The notes under the pieces are model-generated. The model did not search any database. It was given only the letters and a program-made list of their open reading frames with translations, and had not been told where the DNA came from. From Lichenostomus cassidix (taxonomy: Eukaryota > Chordata > Aves > Passeriformes > Meliphagidae): a DNA stretch of 64,000 nucleotides. Below, one piece after another: positions 23,401 through 36,390 of the stretch. The stretch is taken from assembly GCA_008360975.2 (NCBI GenBank), contig CM039188.1:31151944-31215943 (forward strand), read 5' to 3'. How positions within the stretch are numbered: position 1 is the first letter of the stretch; each line of letters begins with the position of its first letter. A program made the translations under genes and the position numbers.

Positions 23401-26400
23401 AGGAGAAGGTAAGCCCAACCTCAAAATGAGATGGTTTTTTGACTAGGAATCAAGGCAACAGCTTTGTGCTTGAGTAGGACTGGGGGATGGGCAGGGGAAG
23501 CATCACAATATTTTATGGCTTTTGAATAACCAAGGCCATAATTCGACCCCCAAGCCTTTAATCTGTTTCCCTTTAACCCATTCAGAGGTTTTGTCCCAGA
23601 ACACACAAGAAAATATTTCCCTTTTTTTTCTCTTTCTTGTACCAATTTTGAAGAAAGCAAGGCAGAGTCCTTCAGACTTAGGCCTTACAGCAGATGCAGT
23701 TTCGTAGAACTGTGAGACTTTCCAGACCTATCATAGCAGTTTTTGTGGACTTGTCAATTACTCACATCTGTGTCAATGAAAGCATAGGAAAACCTTGCAC
23801 AGAATCCAAATGACCGGGAAGAACTCTTGGTAGAATCAATCCCCAGCAGTTTAAATACATGTGCAAGATGTTTCACCTCTCTGAAAAGGAACATTGTTTG
23901 GTCTGGCCCTGTTCAAGATGCTAAAAGATTTATAAGAACATAAAACAACAGTTGCTAAGCTTGGCACTATTGTGCTGAAGGAAAAGGACTATGGATCCAT
24001 CCAAGAGCAGAGCCCTCACCTCAACACGGGAACAAAACACAGACAGGATTAATTAGCTCAAGAAAAGAGTAACCTTAATTTTGTAAAAAAGCGAGATGAA
24101 CCACATTAAAAAAAACCTGTTTTCTAATGATCCTACTAGGAATGTCCTACTACAAATTTCCTCCTACTAGGAATTTTCTTCTTAAACTGTTTCCTCAGCC
24201 ACTATTTCCTCTGCGAGTGGCAACTGAAATATAGGGACAAAACTACTGCAGAGCAACTCTCAGGATTTACCCCTCTAATCTCCAATTTAAGACTCATTAA
24301 AATGAGTCTGCGTTTTACATATATTTTAGATTGAATAGTTAAAAGGAAGAGGAAGAGCAGGAATGTGTGCAATCAAAGCAGGCATTCATGCACCCATTTT
24401 TAACACGTTTTTCTCACATTGTCCAGCAGAACAGCTATAACCTGCTCAAACTGAACCACAAACACAAAAAGTTAAAAACTGAAGACACTGCTGTTAACAA
24501 ATTGCAGATGCATGAGACTTGTCCAGAAAGACCTCACAAATCAGCAATGAGAGGAAGAGAGAGCAAATCATGCAGAAACTATTTAATCAATGAGTAAAGA
24601 CAATTATAACATCTGTTAATCTTTTGTGTAGGTTATAATTAGATGCTGCGGAGGAGTAGCCTTTAAGGGGGAGGCAGGGAATCCTTTAACATCTGCTAGA
24701 AGGGCAAACACTGTGCAATAAATGACTTTAAATGCAATCAGCAAAATGAGAGCGGAGCAGAGTTCACAAAAGGCCTGTATAAAAGATTGAGGATAACAAA
24801 ATATTTTGCCAAAGGTCAACTCCTGCAGCACTAGAGCCTGAATAATGAGTTCTAGTTTATAGGCCACATCAAAAACAAACGTGATTGTACCTCTGAAAAA
24901 CAATTCTTTTCTCATTTGTGTCATTATAGCAAAAGCACATGCTGCTGCTGTATATCACGTCAGCCTAATGACTTATTAGGGATCTATCTATCAACCTTGA
25001 ACAATTTAGAATAAACAGGTAGGTGTGATGTATTTTAGAGACCTGAATTCAGTCTGATTAGACTGACACAGAACTGCCTCGTACTGTAAAAGTGATGTGA
25101 TTCTGATTTTAAATAATTAATCATTCAATAGCTTCTAAAAGATCTAATTATTTACTCATTTTGCTGTTGAAAACAACCATATGCTTTAAGCTGCTGCTCA
25201 CTGAAAATGTGAGTCCAAGAGAGAGGTATTTTATCCAGTTTAACACGGCCCTCTACTGGCAAAATAACCCCCCAAAATCTCACCACCATGTACCATTTTG
25301 TCAGATCATTTCAAAACAGCAGAAAAGATCCTACATTTTTAAAGCAGTTACACCAAATCTTAGAAGATAGAATAGATAAGAGCATTAGGAATTTGCATAA
25401 ATTAAGTCATCACCTAATCTCTCCAGAATTCCCTTGAGAAGAGCACTACTTCCTCTCACCCACCAGATGCAGCTCTGGCCATCACCAGAGCACTGAAGAA
25501 ACAAGCCAAGTGCTCATATCTAGAGGACTAAGTCATTTTAGAAGCAAATGCAATCCTTTTGCTCGTGCCAAGCTGTGCTCTGTTCCTCAAGGAGTGCCAC
25601 TGATTCCCCGCAGGATCGATGCACACATGTGATTGCAGTTTGCACAATTAGGTAATACTCAGCACAGGCGAAACAAGCATAATAGAGCCCAGCTGCCAAA
25701 AGGATACTGTTTGAAATACAAATGCTAACTAGCACCAAAAGCAACTTCACTGCAAAAGAATTCCTGCTTCCTTCTTTTCTCCACCATTGCTGAAAATCCA
25801 CAGTGGTGATTCAATACAGCTTCAATCAAAGTGAAGCAGACAATGAAATTCACCTCTGCTGTTGTGTGTGGTAATTAACTCTTCCTATTTTTATTATGTC
25901 TGAGCAACAAAGAAACAAAAGGATATGGCAAAGTATTGAATTTAACAATTTAGATAACTATGAATTATAATAATCAATTAGCACTGTCAAAGAAAATAAT
26001 TTGTGACATGCATTTGATTCTGTCCAGACCTATTGTGTGCACATGCTATCCAAGTGTGGTTTGGCTCTGGAAAACAAATAGTGTTGTCCTGTGGAAAGCT
26101 TATCAAACATGCAGTTTAACAGTGGCATTTGTTCTTGCTGTGTGTCAATATTAATAGACCATATTTCAGAGACATAATTTTTATCCACTGCTTTATAATC
26201 CAACTTGCTTTTCAGGGTCTGCATCATTCATAGCCCACAGACAATGTTACAGTCTGTTTCCAGAAACCATTGCTGCTGTACAAACCACATTTATCTGATC
26301 CACCTGAACGCCGAGCAATGGGAGCATAAAAGATTTCCAGTGTTTTTCACCTAATAGCTATCTAACTTTTCATCCTGAAAACATCATGCCTAATTTATGT

Positions 26401-28324
26401 AACCATCAGGGAAAACCTGATGTAATTCAGGTTCCTGCATGCTACACGAGTGGTATCAGTAGACAGTACAGAACAGAGCATTACAAGTGTTAATGGCTCA
26501 TGTTCTACTTACATTGTACACTTATCCTGTTTTAGTAATAAAACTGCATATTACATGCTTTAACTTCTGAAGGCATTCTGGCAGCTTTGGCAGGAATTTT
26601 TCTTCAGCATAACTGCAGTCCTGCCAGGAGCTGAACACGTGCAGAGCCACACACGAGCTGCAGAGCATCCTGCTGCATTTGGCCCTGGCTGCACAGTGCT
26701 GAGCTCCTCAGCCAACTGAGCTTCCCTTTGGCACCTTTGTTCCCTGTCTTTTATCCCAACGCCAGTCCCACTTGTCAGACAATGACAGGCTGGAGTCTGC
26801 TCTTATTCCGTTTCTTTTCAGATGGCGAGAAAGCCCAAAGAATTGACATTCTCTTGGCAATTGTCCCCTTTAATGCCATCCCAGAATCTTATCAGATTAT
26901 ACTCTGTATCCTTGGGCAGAATTCTCAGGAAAAATCCAACCAGGGGATCCCTTGGCTGAAAAGTGAGCTCAATCTATATCCTAATTTGCTATGTTGGTAT
27001 ATAAGAAAGAAAATGTAAATGTGAGAAGGAAAATGCAAAAGAGAAAAATGAAAATTGGATGCCCACGGGCTCATCAGGTTTTGAGAGTCTGCTTCTGCTT
27101 TTAAGGTAATTAGCTGAAGATTAGCTCATGACTGAAGTGGAATTGTACCCTCCTACTTTACATTTACTGGGGCAGGATTTCTACTTGCCTAAATCTAAGC
27201 CTCTGAACATTTGTACACAATTCATGTACAAAAATACCACAGGAACCCATCAAGTTTTCTTAAAAATAAGTAAAAATCACATTTTTCAGCTTAGTATTTC
27301 CACTTAAAATTAATTTAAGTAATAAAGATAAGTGGAACCTGAGTAGGGTTTTTTACTCTCACTTTGTTCCAATATTTTGAAGATTTTGTAGGTATTTATT
27401 TGCCAGCAATATCTGAAACTTTGCAAGTGTAAATTATCAGTTCACAACAATAGATCATCTTTATTGGCCACAAGGTGACAGAGGGAAGGAAATACTGGCT
27501 CACAGGAGTCAGTGATAGGGGTCAAACCACCCAACCTTAAACCCATCCCATCGCCCCAAAGGAAAGCCTCTATCACAGCTCTCTGCCCTTCACTCCTGCA
27601 CTTGGTGGGAGTTTCTGAGAAACAAAAACATCTTTTAAAGTCCATATAAACTTTTTAAATCCTATTTCTGAAAAAAAAGAGGATGAACACCTGAGGAATA
27701 AAAACATGCTCTTATTTACACACTCATTTGAAACACTAAAAGCCTTTGCCATTCCCATGACATTAATGCAGAGCTAAATTTAGGTTGGTTGCCCCCACCC
27801 CCCAGGAGAATATGCTTCAGTTGCAAAGACAGAACCACAGCTCCTAAGCTGCACAGTGTCTTGACATGCCAAGCCACATTATAGCATCAAAAAAGAAGAG
27901 CTGGACATTTTAATCTGCTGTAGAAACAGGGTCACTTGAGAGGGGCATCTGCAGTTGTAGCCACTCCAACCTTAATAAGAAGCCCCAAAAAAATCTGTTG
28001 CTGGGTGGGACTGAGAGGTCTTGTAAACAAAGTCAGTAGCAAGCAAAGCAAACCAAAATCTACAGAGCTGGTAATTCAGGAGGAATCCTCCAATTCCTAT
28101 CTGATTGATTTGTACTGACTTACCCTCCTATACTCCCCAGTCATAGTTTTCTGATTTCAATCCTCAGAAATGTGCTTTGTTTTCACAAAGACAGATCATT
28201 CAACAGAGGTAAACAGTAATAAAAAGTTCCTCATACACAGTACTGTGATTAGGTTACGTCCTGGAAAAGCCACTGTAACTGAAATTGCAGTAATTTAAAA
28301 TGGGCTTCTGGTGAAAGATTGAAA
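20425..28324. other. Unique non-coding DNA, about 7.9 kb
   Basis: No gene is seen and no repeat body is recognised. Open frames are about 100 codons or shorter. A degenerate triple repeat beginning CCTACTA lies at 24132, 24146 and 24163. Stretches at about 24600-24960 and 25540-25800 have even composition and homeodomain-type cores and may be conserved non-coding elements. A bulged hairpin lies at 22709-22740. Confidence 0.5.
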
Positions 28325-28478
28325 TGAGAAACAAGAGACCTTGGGTTTGTTACCAGCTTTTGAAGTGGGTAAACTAAATTTTAATAAACCACATCTATGG
28401 CCAGTTTACTCCTCTGTAAAACGCAAATAATTCCATGCCAATCACAGCTAGTTGTCCTGAAAATTAGTTAATCTCTGG
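28325..28478 (+). mobile_element. Probable MIR-type SINE relic
   Basis: Several MIR blocks appear in the expected order on the plus strand: GACCTTGGGTTTGTTACCAG, where the consensus has a GGGTTCAAATCCCAG block, then CCAGTTTACTCCTCTGTAAAA, split at 28410, for CAGTTTCCTCATCTGTAAAA. CAAATAATTCC follows, then AGTTGTCCTGAAAATTAG for GGGTTGTTGTGAGGATTAA. The block order makes chance unlikely even though identity is low. This is the clearest MIR candidate in the window. Confidence 0.55.
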
Positions 28479-31400
28479 TCAGAAACACAGTTGTGTCCCA
28501 CAAACAGCAGGAAGCACAGAGACAGCTTTTTCACAGCAGCAACCAGCATGCTAGTTTTTCTGCTCTGATGTTTTGGGATTTTTCGTATTTCTAACATAAA
28601 CACTCAAAAATTGCTGTTTCTCACATAACTGACAATTCATTCTATCCAAAAGGCATCAGATTTCAAAGCAGTGTATGATTCTCTCTTTTAAACTTACACA
28701 CCTCCAGAACTTGAACAAGGGCTTAAAGTGAAAAGTGGTCAAGTTTTGTTTTAAATAAATGCCTGCATAAGAAGCAAAATATTTTTTCAGGAATACTGTA
28801 TTAAAAACTACAAGGAATTTATATTAAAAATTAAAAATCTTGAATATTCAAATCAATATCATTAAATTATAAAAGAACTATCTTCAGACAGCCCACATTT
28901 TGTTCAATTAATGACAGCACTCAGGAGATTTTAAGAATCTGAAAGTTTCATCACTTAAATTAAGAGAGAGCCACTTCAGTGTAATCTCATACAAACAAAA
29001 GCCAGAATGAAGTTTTCATTTGTCCTGAACTGCAGTCAGATGCATGGCTGTAATTACTCCTAACAGCTACATACTTGCCACTCTTTTAATTAAAAGAAAA
29101 CTACAAATAGCAATGCTGACACACTCCTAGAGAAAATAAGCTTTACAGAGATGATAAAAACACCAAAACAGCAAAAGCCTTACTTGCAGCAGTTCAGTCA
29201 AAACATGCCAGCCCTGGAGAACTCAGAACCGTAAGAAGTCTTTGCAGTCCAGAAATTCTCTTGAGTTTATCCAGTGTTTATTTATCAAGCTTTAAAAGCC
29301 TGTGGTTAGAAGAACAGAGTTAGCTTTCTACACCCTCCACAGCACTAAAGTCCTTCAGTAAGAGCAGACATGAAGTTTGCTGATAGTTGGGTTTGCTGCT
29401 GCTATGTAGTTGCTCAGTACTTGTAAATACAAGCTCTGTGGACAAAGTCCCAAATGACATCACAGGCAGCTGCTTATTGTTGAGTCTTTATTAACCGACT
29501 GTCAAAAAAGAAAAGCGAGGAGGAAAGAAAAGCCCAAACTATCTTCCCTGCAGCACAATTTGCATCTTAGTAGGAGTTGCAGTGCTACACACATAAATAC
29601 TTCTGTTTACCCAACTGATGTTTTTCTAGAATGAATAAACAGTGTTTGCAGGGAAAGCAGAAAAGTAAGAAAAACTTAAACAGCTACACCACGTGAAGAG
29701 CACAGGGAGAAAAAAAGAAAAAAAAATGCCATCAGTGCCTTTTTCACAGTTTATCATTGAATTCTCCTGATTCTTTTGTTTATTTAACAATAGGGGTGCA
29801 AACCTGCCTGGATTTTAAGGCACAGATCAGAGAACTTTAGTAGGTTGAAATTAAAGTCTCAACTCATTCCTAATTCTAAAAGTTACCAAATTACAAACTA
29901 TGAACTTTGCAAGGTTTAAGACAGCTCAACTTCCCTAACAATATGTTTTGAAGAAAACTCTTACTTTCCAAAGATGAAAACAAGAAAGCAAGAAGCAGCA
30001 TCAAACATAGTTATTCACAAGGTGCAAAGGGTATAAATACTGACCTGTCCTTCTCAGAGTAGACTACGTAGCACTTGGAGCTGAAATTCACACTCAACTC
30101 CCACCGAGGCACGGGGTGCTCACTGGAGAACTTGTAAAGCTCCTAATCTGAATCTCTGTCACAAAGTTCCTGCCAAAAGAGAGGGGCTGGGACTCTGTGC
30201 CTTGATTTCTCACAAGTCTGTCCTTTCAAGTCAGAACTTCAAACGCTGGAAGAGCACAACCTAGGCTTGTGACAGAGTGAGCTCTCTTATCTGTGCACGT
30301 TTCCACACGAAGAGGTTCAATATTGGAAACACCTGGCCACTCACATCTAAACACCCTAAACTGTTCCACAAACAACAAAACAAGTGAAACTTGAGCTCAG
30401 GGATGAGCTGAAGCCAAGTTTTCACTGCATTTTTAATTGCTGCACATAAAAGCCTCAACCCAAATTCTGCCTGTATTTACAAAGAGAAAACCAATCTTGG
30501 GTCAGATCCTTAGCTGCTGTAAATCAGGCTAGATGCAATTACACACCTGAGCAAGAGCAGTCAGCTGCAAGCTGAAATCCTGCTTTAACCCTGAAAGAGT
30601 GCCATTAAAAACATTTGTGTGACCTTAATAAGAGTGTCTGATTTTCTTGGTGCTTGCCCTGAGTGGCAGCAGTACCCTGCTGACACAGTGGTGCTGAGTT
30701 CATTGGAGCTGCTCATGTAGGCAATTGCTGCCTCTGCCGCTTGCTGCCTCTAAAATATAAGTTTGTACTTTTGGTGGAGATCTGTTGTAAATCCCCTACA
30801 TTTATTCCTGTGGCTAATCAGCTGGTGGCACACAAGAAACACCACACTGTGTAACTATCTGTTATATTTACCTCCCTGCCTCAAACACACAGGGCTGCAT
30901 TCCTCTTCCATTGCACTCAATAGGGTTTTATATCTTCCTCATTACAAACTGGCTAGTCTGATCCAGGAAGTCTTCAAAATACTTTGAGGATGAAGTGGGC
31001 TATGGGAGTAAGAAGTACTAACACATAATATTGACTCAGATGAATCTCAAACCATACAGCTTTAGTTCCAGCTTCACAAGTGCCATTTAAGCAAACAGGA
31101 ACAAGGCCCTGAGCTTGGATTTACAGCTCCATAAGGCTTCAGCTTATTCCATCAGGAACAAGCCCATAAGATCTGCAGAAGAGTTAGATTTTGCTTAAAC
31201 CTGTTGCTGATTTACAGTGTGCTTCCTCAGACCAAGGATAAGATTCATTTTGTCCCCCACCATTAGAAGTATTTATAAAATTGCAAAGCACAGGTTACAT
31301 TGAAGCTCTCTTGATGAGCAAACTACCTTGCTCCAAGACACTAATACAGACAAACATGTAGAAGAAAGGGAGTATAGAATCATAAAAGAAGGAAACCACT

Positions 31401-32773
31401 GGTTTAATTGAAAAAGCCAAGTGTATAATGAAATAAAAAGGACGAGCCTTAAGGAGAATTGCAGCCTGTTCCCAGGAAGATTTAATTATTTAGCAAAATT
31501 TTGCGCTTACCAAACTTCCTAGAGAATATTAATGCATTTCCAGGCTACACACACCTGTGTGAGCAGGACCAGGACAGCACACACCCAGCTCACATCTCTC
31601 TGGTCAGGCAGCACTGCAGAGGCACTGACTTGAGTTGTCAGAAAGCAATTTTTCTGAGTTTTTCAGAAGTGGTGGTTATGATAAAATTAAATGCACAACA
31701 AAACAAGTACTGAGATTCATGGGTTTAACCAGAGAGTTATTCTTCCCAAGAGGAGAATTGCCATGAGGGTGGACAAACAGATTCTGCATTCTTCAAATTA
31801 CAGCACTTATTAAGGGAGTGGCCATTAGCTCACCCTGTCAGTGCACTTATCCATCTAATTTCTATTCTAAGTCATCATAAGCTATAGCTGCTGGCTGTAC
31901 AGATACAACTTATTTTTGGAAGGAATGCCATAGCTTTTGCTAGAACAAAATTAACAGCAGAATTCAGTTCTTGACTAGCTTCAGGTTGAGTGAAAAGATA
32001 AAGATGTCAAAGTCATGAGCTGCAGTCATTGCTCCTGCCCTGATGTGCAGTAGGCTGAACTGATTCTTGTATCTGAGGAAATAATTCAGCTTTGTACTGC
32101 CTCGTTTTTGATGAGCAGACAGGTAAGATGAGACATAACAAACTGATTTAAGTACACGCAGGTATTAGGAAAGCTTGTCAATTAACCTCATACTGTATAG
32201 CCAGGATCTCTTAACTACCCCATGTCTCATACCAATGCAAAATCCATACTATCTTCAGGTTCACTGTCCACATTTGACTTGCCTTTGTTATTAACTCAGA
32301 AAACTCCTCCTTGTTGAAGAAGCTGAAACAAGGACATCTCCACAAAAAAACACAATAGTGGTTTGGAACTGAGTCACCTAAACTGCACCTTTCCTGAGGC
32401 ACTGCAGGAATCCCTGCAGTTGGGATGTGCTTGTTCACTTCTTACCAGCTCAGGAGCAGAAAACAGCTCCAACCCAGGTGTCTCAAGGTTCACTCTCTCA
32501 TTACAGACCCATAAAGCTGCAGCAGAGGTGATCAGCCCACAGCCTGATGAGTTTAAATGCACATGGGAAGAGCTAAGAGCATTTTCCTGAAGGGATGTCC
32601 CACTGTGCTGAAAGTCCTGTGTGGTTCAGTAGAGCTTCAGGAACTGAGCCTGTGTAAAAGCCTTGTTTCACTCTCCAATACTGCTCCTGAGGCAAGGACA
32701 GACAAGCTGACAGGCTGTAGAGCAATTTAGTATAGGACAAAATTGCAGGACATTAAAATCCCAACAGATTGTG
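28479..32773. other. Unique non-coding DNA, about 4.3 kb
   Basis: No gene is seen. Open frames are at most 75 codons. A perfect 16-bp palindrome lies at 29082-29097. A-rich short tracts occur near 29710. Confidence 0.55.
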
Positions 32774-32812
32774 ATATAATATAATATAATATAATAATAT
32801 AATATAATATAA
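32774..32812. repeat. ATAAT pentanucleotide microsatellite
   Basis: About seven copies of ATAAT are interrupted once by an extra AAT at 32796-32798. The tract is made only of A and T and should melt easily. The interruption suggests an older allele than the perfect hexamer at the start of the window. Confidence 0.93.
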
Positions 32813-35800
32813 AATCCTTAAGTGTTACATTTTTATCCCACAGTAAATACTCAGATCACCGGAGGGCAGATTAAAAAAAAGAAAATTTAAGCAAATTGTA
32901 GGCTGCAGAATTTGTCCTCCTTGGAGTTGCACATGGTTGGAAGTGTTGAGCTGGTTCCTCAAATATCATGGAAATTTCTCCAGGGTACCAAAGAGCAAAA
33001 TGTTCTTTGAAAATTACTTTTCTGCTTACTTTTGCCAACACAGTTAAGTGTGTTTTACAAAACATATACTGACAAGGATGTGAGGTGTCACAAGTTAACA
33101 CAGTAAACACTTTTCCGGGGTAGCTGGCTGAGAAGATAAACAACTGACAAGCTGAAATAAGTGGAGAGAGTAAAAGGAAGGGTGTGAGGGTGGTGTATGA
33201 ATCTCCTCAGATACTCACTGTCAAAAACTGGCCTTCAGTTGAAGCAGTTTGATCAGGCTGGTAAGCTTTTGATCACAAAGATAATTTGGTTTTTAACCTT
33301 GCTAGGTGATTTTTCAAAGCTTTTTACCTCCCCTGCATGTCAAGAATAGGGAGAAGGTCCTTAGCAAAGGCAGGTTTTACTGCTGGAGCAAACAATAGCT
33401 CTCTCTTCTGTCATATTTATGAATTTAAGCTTCAGAGAAAGCAGCAAATAACATATAACAACAACAACTGTGTTCAGATTGGCCATTCTGCTACATGCAG
33501 GGTTGGGGATATCATCAGTCTGGTTTGTCCTTTCCAGTTGTACTCTCCATGCCTGGCACTGCCATGCTCACCTCTCCAAGAGCTCCCAGACAGATTCTGT
33601 AATGACCAATGTGCACCTCAGCAGCTATCACTCCTGCAGCTAAAATAATGTTATATTCTACCTCCTGGAACAGCATCTTTATATGGAAACATTTACCCTA
33701 ACTCACATCCTACACTATGGGAAATCCTGTCCTTAAGTGTCAGGATGAAGCCTTGACACCTTGTTCTGACACATCAGAAAAAAAAAGGCTGAAATGAAAT
33801 GTTTAATCTAGCCTTTTCAGATGAGCTGAGAGCTAAAATGAGCATATACGATTGTTCCTGCCATAGCAGTGATTTGCAATCAATTTCTAAATCTTTTTCA
33901 GTTCCATAATTTTTGCTTCAGTAGAATTCTATGAAAAGCATTCATTGGAGAAAATTGATGGGATGTCTTTAAAGAACATTGCCTTTCACTACAAATTGCC
34001 CCATTGTAAAATACAATATTAGGCAAATCATAAAAAGTTTGTTTTGAGTGTTTGCCATTTGAAACTGGAAGAAATAGGCAGAAGCTGGATTTTTGAATTA
34101 CAAGGGAACTCAGAAATATTGTAAATGCGATTACAAAGCATAAGTACATAGGACTGTCTCTCCTTAGTTCCATGCGTTAAGCCACTGTTTCTTCTTTGCC
34201 TTTCCTGTTGTTTCTGGAATCAAACAATTGATTCAACCACCAGTGACCTTATCCAGAATTAAATGAAATCAATGACATTAGTAGATTCTGGAGCAGGCCC
34301 AAAACCAATGCATGTTCAAGGGCTTTTCTATATCCTTAATCACACAAGTAAACCTCTGCAAATTCAGATTCCAGTGGATCCAGTCATTAAATCACTTCTG
34401 CAGTGTTTAACTGCACATATGGACAGGGATCTCCTGCTGGATATTGCAAGTGGTCTCTATTATGAGCAGAAGGTTATTCCCATAATCTATTTCTGATGAA
34501 AGCATGCATTTGTCCAGGTGTCAGTGATCCAGCAGGGCTGGCAGCTAGTGGGAAGGCTGACTAATTTGCACTCTCCTGCTGCCTCTTCGGACATGTCGCT
34601 GTGTGTCAGCAAGCAGAGGTAGCGGCTTGTGAAACACACATTCCTCTGATGCAAGCATCTGGCTTCTTGGCAGCCAAGTCGTGACAGGTTCTGCGGCAGC
34701 TGGGATGGCCCCACGCTCTTTCAGATTGTTAAATAGTCTTGTTTTTCAGCCTGCCTGTTTGTTTTCCTGCTGCACTCCTGGATGGAAGCCCATTTGCCCT
34801 TTTAATCAATGAACTGGCCGTTGGATTGGAGTAATCAGCCACATTTTTGTGCATGTCAGAGCAGAGATTTTTGCCCAGAGATTGCCAGCTCTACATCCCT
34901 GCTATCTTGACTCCATGCTTAACCTTGTCCTGCTTCATCCTGATACCTAACACAACAAAGGAAGGATCCTCTTCCCTAGCACAGAGCAAGCACTAGAACA
35001 GCATTCTTCATCCCTCAGTCACAGATTTCCTGGATTCCATTGCTCCTGCTTTGTTACAGGAGACAGTATTCAGATGAAATAAGGAATACAATTTATTTAT
35101 TTCAGATGGCTTTATAAACTGTCCTCCCATGTGCACGCACCAGATGGAGATAAGAATCTGGCTGGAAGCTTTAGCCTTACACTGTGTGGCACAGAGGTAA
35201 CAGCACATCAGATTACTGAGAGAAAGAATTCTTCAGAGAAGATTCCATAAATCTGAAATAAATTTTATTTAAATTGCCTTTAAACATATTATGCAAATCC
35301 ACAACATAACGAGCAATTCCGAGTAATTCCCTCAAATAAGTGAGCACATGGCACTACTAACACCAAATGTGATGACACAGTATTAAAAAGGAGTTCTCAC
35401 AGGGATACCACAAAAATCAAAAGCTATCATCTACCTCCCAGCCATTTGTAAGCCATCTCCACCTTTTCCCTCTAAATGATAATGTTTCTCCTTTTTTCCT
35501 ATGTACTGCTGTTTGTGGAGGGAAAATAATGAACTGATTTGGACAGGCTATATATTCCCTTGGCAGGGTTTTACTCTTCACTCCTGTGCTTGCCATATGA
35601 AGCTCTTTCTGTGAGAGCTCTTTCTGCTCTTTCTGCAACTACTGTTATTTCTATGTTCACCAGAAGAGAGAAACTATGCAAAAAGGCCAATTCCTGCCCT
35701 GCCACAGAGAGAAGAGGGAACAAATCTTCCCTGCCATCTCCCTTCGTGTGTTCCACTGATCCTTTGATGAGGACCTAGTAACAACCTGATCAGTCCTATC

Positions 35801-36274
35801 ATCCATCGTTTGAAAATACACACACACTCAGTCTGTGATTCAGTTCCACTGGCCCAAAGGATGCCTGTGGAAACAAGACATCCATGTCACCATGAGCTCC
35901 AACCACACCAGGTCATGTGTACCCAGAGTGACTGAAATCAGCACTCAGTACCACCCTGTCCTAGTGAAGTAAGAAAAGGACAGTCCCAAACCATTTTGAG
36001 ATATGTAACTATAATTTAAAGTTCTCTTTGGGTCTTTCCATTCCATCTTCAAAGTAGGACATGTAAGAATTGCTTCCAGCAGATGACTTAGTAAATGAGA
36101 GCTGTAACAACATGCCTGGTTTTAATACCATATAATTCCATACTGTGACACACAATATAAATTGATAAAAACCCTCTCATTTTAATGAATGACTGTTATC
36201 AACAAGAGTCTATTTCAAATGCATTGCCAGTATTCTGGGCTCTTAACACCCATAAAATCTGCAGGGAGTTGATC
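32813..36274. other. Unique non-coding DNA with conserved-looking stretch
   Basis: No gene is seen. Open frames reach 103 codons without recognisable products. The stretch at about 34500-34870 is GC-balanced, keeps several CpGs, and contains an ATTAATC-like/AATCAATGA run and TGGC half-sites. It is a candidate conserved non-coding element. A triple GCTCTTTCTG repeat lies at 35602-35635. Confidence 0.5.
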
Positions 36275-36390
36275 TATGTCACAGGTAAAATATTTAAGGG
36301 TTAAGCAGCTTGCTTAAAGCCCAAGAAGAGCCACCAAGAGATTAAAGTCTAGGAATTACTGCTCCCAGCACTGTCAGTGGAGCCCTGGAC
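36275..36390 (-). mobile_element. Possible MIR-type SINE relic
   Basis: On the plus strand the order ACAGGTAAAATATTTAAGGG, TTAAGCAGCTTGCTTAAAG, then AGCC...GAGATTAAAGTCTAGGAATT and CTCCCAGCACTG resembles the reverse complement of MIR. The middle part of that consensus reads GAGGTTAAGTAACTTGCCCAAGG and then a GGGATTTGAAC block (split here). Identity is moderate over about 70 bp and vague outside it. Confidence 0.45.
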
